A stretch of DNA of 5,301 nt from Syntrophaceae bacterium UBA3084. GTDB taxonomy: Bacteria > Desulfobacterota > Syntrophia > Syntrophales > UBA6807. The notes beneath the pieces are model-generated. The model searched no databases, was not told the origin of the DNA, and saw only the letters and a list, made by a program, of their open reading frames with translations. Below, one piece after another: positions 1 to 5,280 of this stretch. The stretch spans positions 3,147 through 8,447 of the forward strand of contig DFBI01000010.1 in assembly GCA_002367335.1 (NCBI GenBank), read 5' to 3'. The stretch's first letter is position 1. Each line of letters begins with the position of its first letter. A program made the position numbers and the translations under genes.

Positions 1-24
1 GCTCAGTCGAACGCTCAGTCGAAC
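1..24. repeat. Two tandem copies of a 12-bp GC-rich intergenic repeat
   Basis: The unit gctcagtcgaac occurs twice head to tail. Its exact reverse complement, gttcgactgagc, occurs at 2010-2021 and 2038-2049, with a one-mismatch copy at 1990-2001. The same repeat family therefore lies on both sides of the two-gene block 90-1798, in opposite orientation. The repeat probably continues beyond the left edge of the window. It is most likely a dispersed intergenic repeat, and no function can be read from it. Confidence 0.8.
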
Positions 25-89
25 CGTCCATGCCGCCTGCCTTTGGGCTTTCAGCTTGTCCGGGTTAGAGAATCCTTGGACCCTTAAGA
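25..89. other. Short intergenic stretch downstream of the receiver-like gene
   Basis: This holds no gene. Positions 72-86 (atccttggaccctt) resemble the ccttgNa-type heptads seen at the right end of the window and at 3551-3562, so this may be a decayed copy. I see no convincing intrinsic terminator for the minus-strand gene ending at 90. The best hairpin nearby (99-103 with 111-115) lies inside the end of the coding sequence and has no T-run after it. Confidence 0.5.
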
Positions 90-608
90 TCAAACACGCC
101 CTGTCTTTTTCAGGGTTTCGTTAAAAACATGGTAGAAGGTTTTATTATCTGCTATGCCGTACTTTAAAATAGCGCCGGCTTTATCAATGTTTTTTATATC
201 GATGACGAGATTAACACTCTGGTTAAAGGCCGCCAAGTTATTCATCGATCTGAATCGACTGCTTACCATCGCTACAAAGATGTTTCTTCGTGTACTCATG
301 GGAAGACGGTTGAGATATTCAAGAACCGGGTTATTATCCGGAATCTCAGTCTCAAAGTTTTCATTTACCACAATTAGTTGATATACATGAACACGCATGT
401 ACTTTAGTGCATCACTCGCGGAAACAGCTTCTGTAATGTAATAACCTTCTCCTTCCAGAGAATTGATGATTTTTTTTCGTATTGAAGCATCAGTTTCACA
501 TATCAGTGCAGTTTCCTCCCCTTCTTCCATAAGATCAAACGGCTTATTCAAAGCATCATAAAACCCGGACGTGATTTTCTCAAGAAGTCCTTTGTCTTCA
601 TCCACCAT
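90..608 (-). CDS. Degenerate receiver-domain (CheY-like) protein linked to a PilT-family ATPase
   Basis: The protein has 172 residues. A receiver-like fold is suggested from about residue 33 to 140. ALICETDASIRKKI (34-47) lines up with the first strand and acidic pocket of response regulators. QLIVVNENF (77-85) lines up with the strand that ends in the phospho-acceptor Asp, here Asn82. FVAMVSS (111-117) matches the conserved Thr/Ser strand, with Ser116. The conserved Lys after strand 5 is absent in VNLVIDIKNI (132-141). The second acidic-pocket residue is Thr39, so phosphorylation is unlikely. There is no output domain, only a short N-terminal extension (1-32) and a C-terminal tail of about 30 residues. 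The gene starts 17 bp after the upstream ATPase stop, with its own strong ribosome binding site in that gap, so the two are very likely co-transcribed. I infer a protein-interaction role in controlling the pilus motor. The fold assignment is by eye from sequence pattern. Confidence 0.8.
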   Translation of the reverse strand: MVDEDKGLLEKITSGFYDALNKPFDLMEEGEETALICETDASIRKKIINSLEGEGYYITEAVSASDALKYMRVHVYQLIVVNENFETEIPDNNPVLEYLNRLPMSTRRNIFVAMVSSRFRSMNNLAAFNQSVNLVIDIKNIDKAGAILKYGIADNKTFYHVFNETLKKTGRV

Positions 609-613
609 AGTAG

Positions 614-620
614 CCTCCTC
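614..620 (-). promoter_or_regulatory. Ribosome binding site of the receiver-like gene
   Basis: On the minus strand GAGGAGG lies 5 nt before the ATG at 608-606, inside the 17-bp gap after the ATPase stop codon (628-626). The match to the anti-Shine-Dalgarno sequence is strong. The tight spacing suggests expression coupled to the upstream gene. Confidence 0.8.
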
Positions 621-625
621 ATCCT

Positions 626-1798
626 TTAAAATCTTCTTAGAGGTTTTCCGTAATTCTTATCAACCTGTAATTCTTCTACTTCAGAAGTAGCTTCGCCCCG
701 GGCAGCCTTTATTGAATCAATACCACGTCCGACAACTCCCTTAGTCGTAGCATAGGCCAGAGCTGTCTCCTCGGTGATCAGACCATTATTATATAATTCA
801 ACAATACTATCATCGAACGTTATCATGCCAAAAGCCTTTCCCGCTTCGATTATATCAAGAAAAGTTTTACCTTCCGATTCCCCGTGGAGGATCGAATCCT
901 TTACCCTGATGCTGGTTCCCATTATCTCAAAGGCAGCAATCCTTCCGCCACCAACTTTAGGCAGCAATCTCTGACATATTATCCATCGTATTGTATCGGC
1001 CAGACGAATTCGAATCTGATTTTCCTCTTCCGAAGTAAACATTCCGATTATCCGGTTAATTGTCTGTCCGGCGTTAACGGTGTGGAGTGTACTTAACACC
1101 AGATGTCCCGTTTCCGCGGCAGTTAACCCTATCTCTAGTGATTCTCTATCTCTCATCTCACCGAGCAAGATCACTTTAGGAGCCTGTCTCAATGAAGCAC
1201 GAAGGCCATTGGCAAACGTATCAAAGTCTTTCCCCATCTCTCTCTGATTAAAGGTAGCCTTCTTATGAGTATGACAAAATTCAACAGGATCTTCGAGAGT
1301 TATCACATGAACTGACTGATTATCGTTAATCACGTCTAATATGGCAGCCAGCGATGTTGTCTTTCCAGTGCCCGTTGCACCGGTAAACAGGATTATCCCG
1401 TTTTTTTCCTTCGCCAAATCATAAAAGATATCCGGGAGCTTTATTTGTTCGATAGTGGGAACTTTAGCCTCAAGTTTACGCATCACGATAGAGTAAGTTT
1501 CATGCTGACAAAAAATATTTACCCTGAAACGAGCCTTTTCGGAAAGCTCATACGAAGTATCACACGATCCTTCTCGAAGAAGAATTTCCGTTAAACGACG
1601 ATCCTGATTAATAAGATTCATAGCAAAGATTTCTGTTTGAAAAGGGGTAAGCAGAGTAAAGGGAGGACTTAAAACACTTCTAAGTTGTCCAGAGGTTTCT
1701 ACCTGAAACGGCTTACCGACCGTCATATTCAAATCAGAGACATCATCATACGACTCAAGCATTTGATTCAATAAATAATCCATCTCCTGTCTTCTCAT
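626..1798 (-). CDS. PilT-family type IV pilus ATPase paralogue (PilU-like, divergent motifs)
   Basis: This is a hexameric secretion-type AAA+ ATPase of the PilT/PilU group (GspE/VirB11 superfamily), expected on the cytoplasmic side of the pilus machine. With the start at 1798 it has 390 residues. An in-frame ATG at 1891 exists, but it overlaps a TATAAT element, while 1798 has GGGGAG 5 nt upstream and gives a PilT-like N terminus. Walker A GATGTGKT is at residues 140-147, the Asp box ITLEDPVEF at 166-174, VILLGEMRD with the catalytic Glu at 209-217, and the His box ending STLHT at 236-240. Two features differ from classical PilT. The DPD before the Walker B strand is APK (206-208), and the AIRNLIRE motif near the C terminus is replaced by VKDSILHGE (299-307). 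SDLHL near the N terminus reads SDLNM. The C terminus is longer than in the neighbouring PilT. I infer an accessory or modulatory retraction ATPase rather than the main motor. The family assignment is firm and the exact role is not. Confidence 0.92.
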   Translation of the reverse strand: MRRQEMDYLLNQMLESYDDVSDLNMTVGKPFQVETSGQLRSVLSPPFTLLTPFQTEIFAMNLINQDRRLTEILLREGSCDTSYELSEKARFRVNIFCQHETYSIVMRKLEAKVPTIEQIKLPDIFYDLAKEKNGIILFTGATGTGKTTSLAAILDVINDNQSVHVITLEDPVEFCHTHKKATFNQREMGKDFDTFANGLRASLRQAPKVILLGEMRDRESLEIGLTAAETGHLVLSTLHTVNAGQTINRIIGMFTSEEENQIRIRLADTIRWIICQRLLPKVGGGRIAAFEIMGTSIRVKDSILHGESEGKTFLDIIEAGKAFGMITFDDSIVELYNNGLITEETALAYATTKGVVGRGIDSIKAARGEATSEVEELQVDKNYGKPLRRF

Positions 1799-1803
1799 AA
1801 CCA

Positions 1804-1809
1804 CTCCCC
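1804..1809 (-). promoter_or_regulatory. Ribosome binding site that fixes the start of the second ATPase
   Basis: GGGGAG on the minus strand lies 5 nt before the ATG at 1798-1796. The longer alternative start at 1891-1889 has no comparable site and sits in the putative -10 element. The ATG at 1783-1781 directly abuts a GGAG with no spacing. This supports the start at 1798. Confidence 0.75.
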
Positions 1810-1863
1810 ATTCTTGAAATTCAGACTTTGACGGTTTCGTAAAAAGCTCCACTACGCCGACAC

Positions 1864-1885
1864 GTCTGCGTGTGGGCACGCAGAC
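1864..1885 (-). promoter_or_regulatory. Perfect 9-bp inverted repeat at the predicted 5' end of the second ATPase mRNA
   Basis: The arms are gtctgcgtg (1864-1872) and cacgcagac (1877-1885), with a 4-nt loop. Given the TATAAT at 1895-1890, transcription on the minus strand would begin at about 1883, so the RNA would start with this hairpin. No T-run follows, which argues against a terminator. It could stabilise the 5' end of the message or be an operator for a dimeric regulator. The palindrome is directly visible. The role is inference. Confidence 0.5.
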
Positions 1886-1889
1886 AGAC

Positions 1890-1895
1890 ATTATA
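1890..1895 (-). promoter_or_regulatory. Candidate -10 element (TATAAT) for the second ATPase and receiver-like gene
   Basis: A perfect TATAAT on the minus strand lies inside the 10-bp palindrome CATTATAATG (1889-1898). No good -35 hexamer is present at 16-18 bp spacing (ctgtgc at 1918-1913), so an activator may be needed if the promoter is real. It lies about 92 bp upstream of the chosen start codon. Confidence 0.4.
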
Positions 1896-1988
1896 ATGGA
1901 AAGTAACTTGCAGCACAGCTACTTAGTGTATCAAATACCAATCTGTGTTTTTACTGTATGGGTAGGAAAGGTTCTAACCTCCCTCCAC

Positions 1989-2097
1989 GGTTCGGCTGAG
2001 CGTTCGACGGTTCGACTGAGCTCGCCGAAGGCTGAGCGTTCGACTGAGCTCACGCCGAAGTCTCACGCCGAAGTCTCACGCCGAAGGCTCACCGAAG
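1989..2097. repeat. Cluster of short GC-rich tandem repeats (12-13 bp units)
   Basis: gttcgactgagc is found exactly at 2010-2021 and 2038-2049, and with one change at 1990-2001. It runs into a second unit, a 13-mer ending cacgccgaag, repeated at 2048-2060, 2061-2073 and 2074-2086, with a shortened copy at 2087-2097. The cluster is much more GC-rich than its flanks. Read in frame it gives only a low-complexity ORF on the plus strand, which I do not regard as a gene. The reverse complement of the 12-mer is at 1-24. Confidence 0.85.
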
Positions 2098-2228
2098 ACT
2101 GCTGGACGGCTAAAGTCGCCCCTTCCCTCACTATTTTGATAAATATTTAGAACTCAAAATTGTTAACACTAATCTGCTTTTACAACCCAAGGTTACGAAT
2201 AAGGGGCAACCAATAGCCATTAACATGC

Positions 2229-3311
2229 CTATACTTCCGTAAAATCAGTCGGTGGTTTCTTTAAGAACGGCCTAAACCTTGTTTTATCATTCGATTTGGT
2301 GTACGCCTCATCTGAACTGATCCATCCTTTATTTAAAAGATTCATAATTGAATCATCGAGAAGTTGCATACCATACTTTTTCCCCGTTTGCATAACGGAA
2401 GGAATCTGGAATGTTTTTGATTCCCGGATAAGATTACGGGCAGCCGGTGTGGCAATTAAAATTTCGAGAGCTACACAACGTCCCTGCTTATCAATGCGTT
2501 TGAAGAGAACCTGTCCGATGATTGCCCGGATTCCGTCAGCAAGAGTTGAACGGATTTGCATCTGTTCATTCGCCGGGAAAACCTCAATAATACGATCTAT
2601 CGTCTTGGGTGCGCTGGTCGTATGAAGGGTTGCAAAAACAAGATGTCCCGTTGAAGCCGCCTCAACCGCCAATGATATTGTCTCAAGATCTCTCATCTCA
2701 CCAAGCAGGATTACATCCGGATCCTCTCTCAGGGCACCTCGAAGAGCGGCAGAAAAAGATTTTGTATGAAGGCCTACTTCTCTGTGGTTTACAATACAAT
2801 TTTTGCTCTCGTGTACAAATTCAATCGGATCTTCTATGGTAATGATGTGGTCCTTCCGCATGCGATTTGCTTCGTCGACAATAGCGGCAAGGGTCGTTGA
2901 TTTACCAGATCCTGTTGGCCCCGTAACCAGAACCAGCCCCCGGGGAAGTGTTGCCAGCTTTGTTATAACCGGAGGGAAGCCTAACGCTTCACAAGTAAGA
3001 ATCTTGCTGGGAATCTCTCTGAAAACAGCTCCCACACCATATTTTTGTTGAAAGAAATTTGCCCTATATCGCGCGAGATTCGGAATTTCATAAGCAAAAT
3101 CTACGTCGCCAGTTTCTTCAAACTGCTTAATTTTATGTTCAGGCGTAATCTCATAAAGCATTGCCCTTAATTCATCATTCTCCAGAGAGTGATATTTGAT
3201 TCGTTCCATATCACCTCTGATTCTGATCACAGGCTGTTGGCCTGCGATAAGATGAAGGTCCGATGCTTCCTGTTCATGCATAATCTTGAAAAAGGCATCA
3301 ATTTTTGCCAT
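2229..3311 (-). CDS. pilT: PilT, type IV pilus twitching-motility (retraction) ATPase
   Basis: PilT is a hexameric ATPase that drives depolymerisation of the pilus fibre at the inner-membrane base, giving twitching motility and DNA uptake. The protein has 360 residues, close to the usual 340-370. Visible motifs in order are the N-terminal ASDLHLIAGQQPVIRI (16-31), Walker A GPTGSGKST (131-139), the Asp box ITIEDPIEF (157-165), DPDVILLGEMRD (197-208) with catalytic Glu205, the His box TGHLVFATLHT (221-231), and AARNLIRE (290-297), a close match to the AIRNLIRE motif needed for retraction in studied PilT proteins. The start is supported by AGGGGAG 7 nt upstream. The tail of about 45 residues after the conserved core is basic and variable. 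No pilA, pilB or pilC is in the window, so the filament and extension genes must lie elsewhere. The gene is divergent from the DUF4301 gene and heads toward the second ATPase. Confidence 0.95.
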   Translation of the reverse strand: MAKIDAFFKIMHEQEASDLHLIAGQQPVIRIRGDMERIKYHSLENDELRAMLYEITPEHKIKQFEETGDVDFAYEIPNLARYRANFFQQKYGVGAVFREIPSKILTCEALGFPPVITKLATLPRGLVLVTGPTGSGKSTTLAAIVDEANRMRKDHIITIEDPIEFVHESKNCIVNHREVGLHTKSFSAALRGALREDPDVILLGEMRDLETISLAVEAASTGHLVFATLHTTSAPKTIDRIIEVFPANEQMQIRSTLADGIRAIIGQVLFKRIDKQGRCVALEILIATPAARNLIRESKTFQIPSVMQTGKKYGMQLLDDSIMNLLNKGWISSDEAYTKSNDKTRFRPFLKKPPTDFTEV

Positions 3312-3350
3312 ACTGTATCTCCCCTGCTTTCAATCGATCATCCAAATAAA

Positions 3351-3390
3351 AGGCAGGCCCGGTTTTTCGCCGTGATTTTTTGCCTTGCCT
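3351..3390 (-). promoter_or_regulatory. Bulged stem-loop with T-rich tail in the pilT leader (attenuator-like)
   Basis: On the minus strand AGGCA-a-GGC (3390-3382, one bulged A at 3385) pairs with GCC-TGCCT (3358-3351). It encloses a smaller CGG/CCG hairpin (3372-3370 with 3362-3360). The 3' arm is followed directly by TTTATTT. This is the layout of a weak intrinsic terminator about 40 nt before the pilT start codon. It could attenuate pilT, or end an upstream minus-strand transcript. It may instead be part of a dispersed repeat. Confidence 0.35.
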
Positions 3391-3404
3391 GCTTGAGCCA
3401 ACAT

Positions 3405-3430
3405 CAACGCCTGCGCAAAAAACGCAGTTG
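3405..3430 (-). promoter_or_regulatory. Second bulged hairpin in the pilT leader
   Basis: CAAC (3405-3408) and TGCG (3412-3415) pair with CGCA (3423-3426) and GTTG (3427-3430), with a 3-nt bulge and a 7-nt A-rich loop on the plus strand. It lies just upstream of the attenuator-like stem in the pilT transcript. I do not recognise a known riboswitch class in the pair. Confidence 0.3.
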
Positions 3431-3493
3431 CTGAGGATAAAGAACCTAATAACTAATCGTTAAACATTCTAAAAACTTTAGCTACTCTACATT

Positions 3494-3523
3494 CTTTTAC
3501 GTAAAAAGATACATGATTGTCAA
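3494..3523 (-). promoter_or_regulatory. Candidate sigma-70 promoter for pilT
   Basis: On the minus strand a perfect TTGACA (3523-3518) is followed, after an 18-bp spacer, by TAAAAG (3499-3494), a 4/6 match to TATAAT. The -10 overlaps the palindrome ttttacgtaaaa (3495-3506), a possible operator. The predicted leader would be about 175 nt, long enough to hold both hairpins noted downstream. Confidence 0.35.
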
Positions 3524-3554
3524 GGAATCAAATAAGGTTTGAATACTCGACCCC

Positions 3555-3584
3555 TTGAACCCTCTGGGATTAATTGTAGATAAT
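3555..3584 (+). promoter_or_regulatory. Candidate promoter for the DUF4301 gene
   Basis: TTGAAC (3555-3560) and GATAAT (3579-3584) are separated by 18 bp and lie about 120 bp before the start codon. The -35 falls inside a ccttgaac unit resembling the heptad repeat at the right end of the window, so the match may be accidental. Confidence 0.2.
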
Positions 3585-3703
3585 GCACTTATTTTGCCTT
3601 AATTAACCTCAACTAATCGGGATATGATCCACAAATAATTATCGATTCATATGAACTTTAGTGATATGAAATCAAAACACTTGTTTCCGGAGTATATATA
3701 ACT

Positions 3704-5227
3704 ATGACGCACGATTTATTTACGGATAAAGATTTAAAGAGGATTCGGGATGAGGGATTATCAAAAAAAGAAGTTATGTCCCAGCTCGAAATTTTCAAAA
3801 GAGTGTTTGCCCCGGTAAAATTAAAAAGACCATGCACCGTCGGAGATGGTATAGTTGTCATCCCTGATACCGACAGAAAATCTCTGATTACAAACTATAA
3901 TGAAGCGTCCCAACAGAGGAAAATAATCAAGTTCGTGCCGGCTTCAGGCGCAGCCAGTCGCATGTTCAGAGACTGGTTCAGATATGCTGAGATGAAAGAT
4001 TTCAATACAGGCCAGAGTGGCGCCGACTTTATAGGAGATCTCCCGCAATTTGCTTTTTACGATGATTTACAGAAAAGCATTTCAGAAAACGGTGACGATA
4101 TTACATCACTGATAACAAATAGACAATTGCAGAATATCATAGAATATGTTCTGACGCTAAAGGGACTAAATTATGCAAATCTTCCAAAAGCCCTTATAAA
4201 ATTTCATTCCTATCCGAATCGTAATCGTACACCTCTTGAGGAACACCTTGTTGAAGCCGCTTTGTATGTCCAGAATGCCGGTCATATATGTAGAATTCAC
4301 TTTACCGTATCTAATGAGCATAAGTCAGATGTTGAAAATTATCTTTCCAAAGTCATGAAATATTATGAAGGCAAATATGGCGTTACGTATGATCTTTCTC
4401 TTTCCGTACAACTCTCGTCCACAAATACTATAGCTGTTGATATGAGCAACAATCCTTTCCGGGACAATGAAGGAAAACCGGTTTTCCGGCCTGGAGGACA
4501 TGGAGCGCTTCTTAAAAACTTGAACTCAATTGACGGAGATATCATATTTCTGAAGAATATTGACAATGTTGCGCCAGATCGGTTAAAGCCGGCAACGGTT
4601 CTCCATAAAAAGATCCTGGGGGGTTACCTTGTGCGACTTCAAAAGGAGATATTCGCGAATTTGCATCTTCTTGTTGAGGAGCAGGTGGATAATGAAACAC
4701 TTTACAGAATAGCCCGCTTCTGCAATGAGCAACTCTTTATAGACCTGCCCCGGTCGTTCGAAGATGTACCCCGGTCGCAAAAAATTGACATTATGATTGA
4801 TAAGCTTAACCGGCCAATCCGTGTATGCGGTATGGTTAAAAACGAAGGGGAACCGGGTGGCGGACCTTTCTGGATAGAGGAAAACGAAACTCTGTCACTC
4901 CAGATCATAGAACAAGCCCAGATCGACGTTGAATCATATGAGCAAAAACGTATATGGAACTCATCCACCCACTTTAACCCGGTTGACCTGGTTTGTGGTG
5001 TAAAAGATTACAGAGGCCAAAAATTTGATCTTGAAAAATTTGTCGATAAAAATGCATACCTTATTTCTCAAAAATCATCGGGGGGAAGAAATCTCAAGGC
5101 CCTGGAACTTCCCGGCTTATGGAACGGGGCCATGGCTCGATGGAATACCGTTTTTGTGGAAGTTCCCATTGTCACCTTTAACCCTGTAAAAACGGTAAAC
5201 GATTTTTTAAGAAAAGAACACATGTAA
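3704..5227 (+). CDS. DUF4301-family protein, nucleotidyltransferase-like motifs
   Basis: This is a 507-residue cytoplasmic-looking protein with no signal peptide or membrane segment, near the usual length of about 500 for the family. I recognise it as DUF4301 from its pattern: FTDKDL near the N terminus, FVPASGAASRMFR (77-89), RTPLEEHLVEAALY (175-188), HFTVSNEH (199-206), FRPGGHGALLKNLN (261-274), IFLKNIDNVAPDR (281-293), RVCGMVKNEGEPGGGPFW (373-390), THFNPVDLVCGV (422-433) and ALELPGLWNGAM (466-477). No function is established for the family as far as I know. PASGAASRM resembles the Gly-rich nucleotide loop of sugar nucleotidyltransferases. PGGHG followed by a strand ending NIDN resembles UDP-sugar pyrophosphorylases. 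I infer a nucleotidyltransferase-like enzyme with unknown substrate. The start is supported by GGAG at 3689-3692, with a long 11-nt spacing. The gene is single and divergent from pilT. The family is best known in Bacteroidetes, so its presence beside strong SD-type pilT genes may reflect transfer or wider distribution. Confidence 0.88.
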   Translation: MTHDLFTDKDLKRIRDEGLSKKEVMSQLEIFKRVFAPVKLKRPCTVGDGIVVIPDTDRKSLITNYNEASQQRKIIKFVPASGAASRMFRDWFRYAEMKDFNTGQSGADFIGDLPQFAFYDDLQKSISENGDDITSLITNRQLQNIIEYVLTLKGLNYANLPKALIKFHSYPNRNRTPLEEHLVEAALYVQNAGHICRIHFTVSNEHKSDVENYLSKVMKYYEGKYGVTYDLSLSVQLSSTNTIAVDMSNNPFRDNEGKPVFRPGGHGALLKNLNSIDGDIIFLKNIDNVAPDRLKPATVLHKKILGGYLVRLQKEIFANLHLLVEEQVDNETLYRIARFCNEQLFIDLPRSFEDVPRSQKIDIMIDKLNRPIRVCGMVKNEGEPGGGPFWIEENETLSLQIIEQAQIDVESYEQKRIWNSSTHFNPVDLVCGVKDYRGQKFDLEKFVDKNAYLISQKSSGGRNLKALELPGLWNGAMARWNTVFVEVPIVTFNPVKTVNDFLRKEHM

Positions 5228-5243
5228 CGTAAGTTATAACTCA

Positions 5244-5280
5244 GGTTCAAGGTACAAGGAAAAACCTTGTACCTTGAACC
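5244..5280 (+). terminator. Perfect 16-bp hairpin after the DUF4301 gene
   Basis: The arms 5244-5259 and 5265-5280 are exact reverse complements around an AAAAA loop, beginning 16 nt after the stop codon. The position suits transcription termination, but the sequence after it is ttgtacctt rather than a T-run, so Rho-independent termination is uncertain. The arms are built from the 7-bp repeat described separately, so the hairpin may be a consequence of repeats meeting in inverted orientation. Confidence 0.45.

Larger units (their letters stand above)
1799..2228. other. 430-bp intergenic region between the two PilT-family genes
   Basis: I see no credible gene here on either strand. On the minus strand it carries, from the distal side, an AT-rich segment after the pilT stop (about 2110-2228) with no convincing terminator. 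A GC-rich repeat cluster follows (1989-2097), then an AT-rich stretch, a perfect TATAAT (1895-1890) and a 9-bp hairpin (1864-1885). The region makes it likely that the downstream pair is transcribed separately from pilT. Confidence 0.6.
3312..3703. other. 392-bp divergent intergenic region between pilT and the DUF4301 gene
   Basis: There is no credible gene here. The pilT-proximal third (3350-3435) is GC-richer and dense in inverted repeats. The rest is AT-rich. It contains a TTGACA on the minus strand (3523-3518), a 12-bp palindrome ttttacgtaaaa (3495-3506) overlapping the candidate -10, and one ccttgaac unit (3553-3560) like those at the right end of the window. It must hold the promoters for both divergent genes. 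Confidence 0.6.

Noticed and set aside
99..115. Hairpin ccctg/caggg at the end of the receiver-like gene as a terminator
   Set aside because: The stem is only 5 bp, lies inside the coding sequence and is not followed by a T-run on the minus strand.
1799..1891. N-terminal extension of the second ATPase to the ATG at 1891
   Set aside because: The extension does not resemble PilT N termini, its ATG sits in a TATAAT, and the ATG at 1798 has a well-spaced GGGGAG.
1872..2150. Plus-strand open frame of 92 codons across the repeat cluster
   Set aside because: Its C-terminal half is a translation of the 12-13 bp repeats, it overlaps the promoter and hairpin of the second ATPase, and it has no ribosome binding site or recognisable domain.
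2133..2160. Inverted repeat attttga/tcaaaat after pilT as a terminator
   Set aside because: The 7-bp stem is nearly all A/T with a 14-nt loop, too weak to call, and it sits about 70 bp beyond the stop codon.
3330..3404. 24-codon minus-strand leader peptide in the pilT 5' region
   Set aside because: An ATG (3404-3402) and stop (3332-3330) are in frame, but the ribosome binding site is weak and there is no run of regulatory codons. The frame may be open by chance in the GC-rich block.
3405..3430. Integron attC-like site from CAAC...GTTG
   Set aside because: The arms do not extend to the RYYYAAC/GTTRRRY consensus, there is no gene-cassette arrangement, and no integrase is in the window.
3189..3434. 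Plus-strand open frame overlapping the pilT start
   Set aside because: It lies largely antisense to pilT and the structured intergenic block, and no domain or ribosome binding site supports it.
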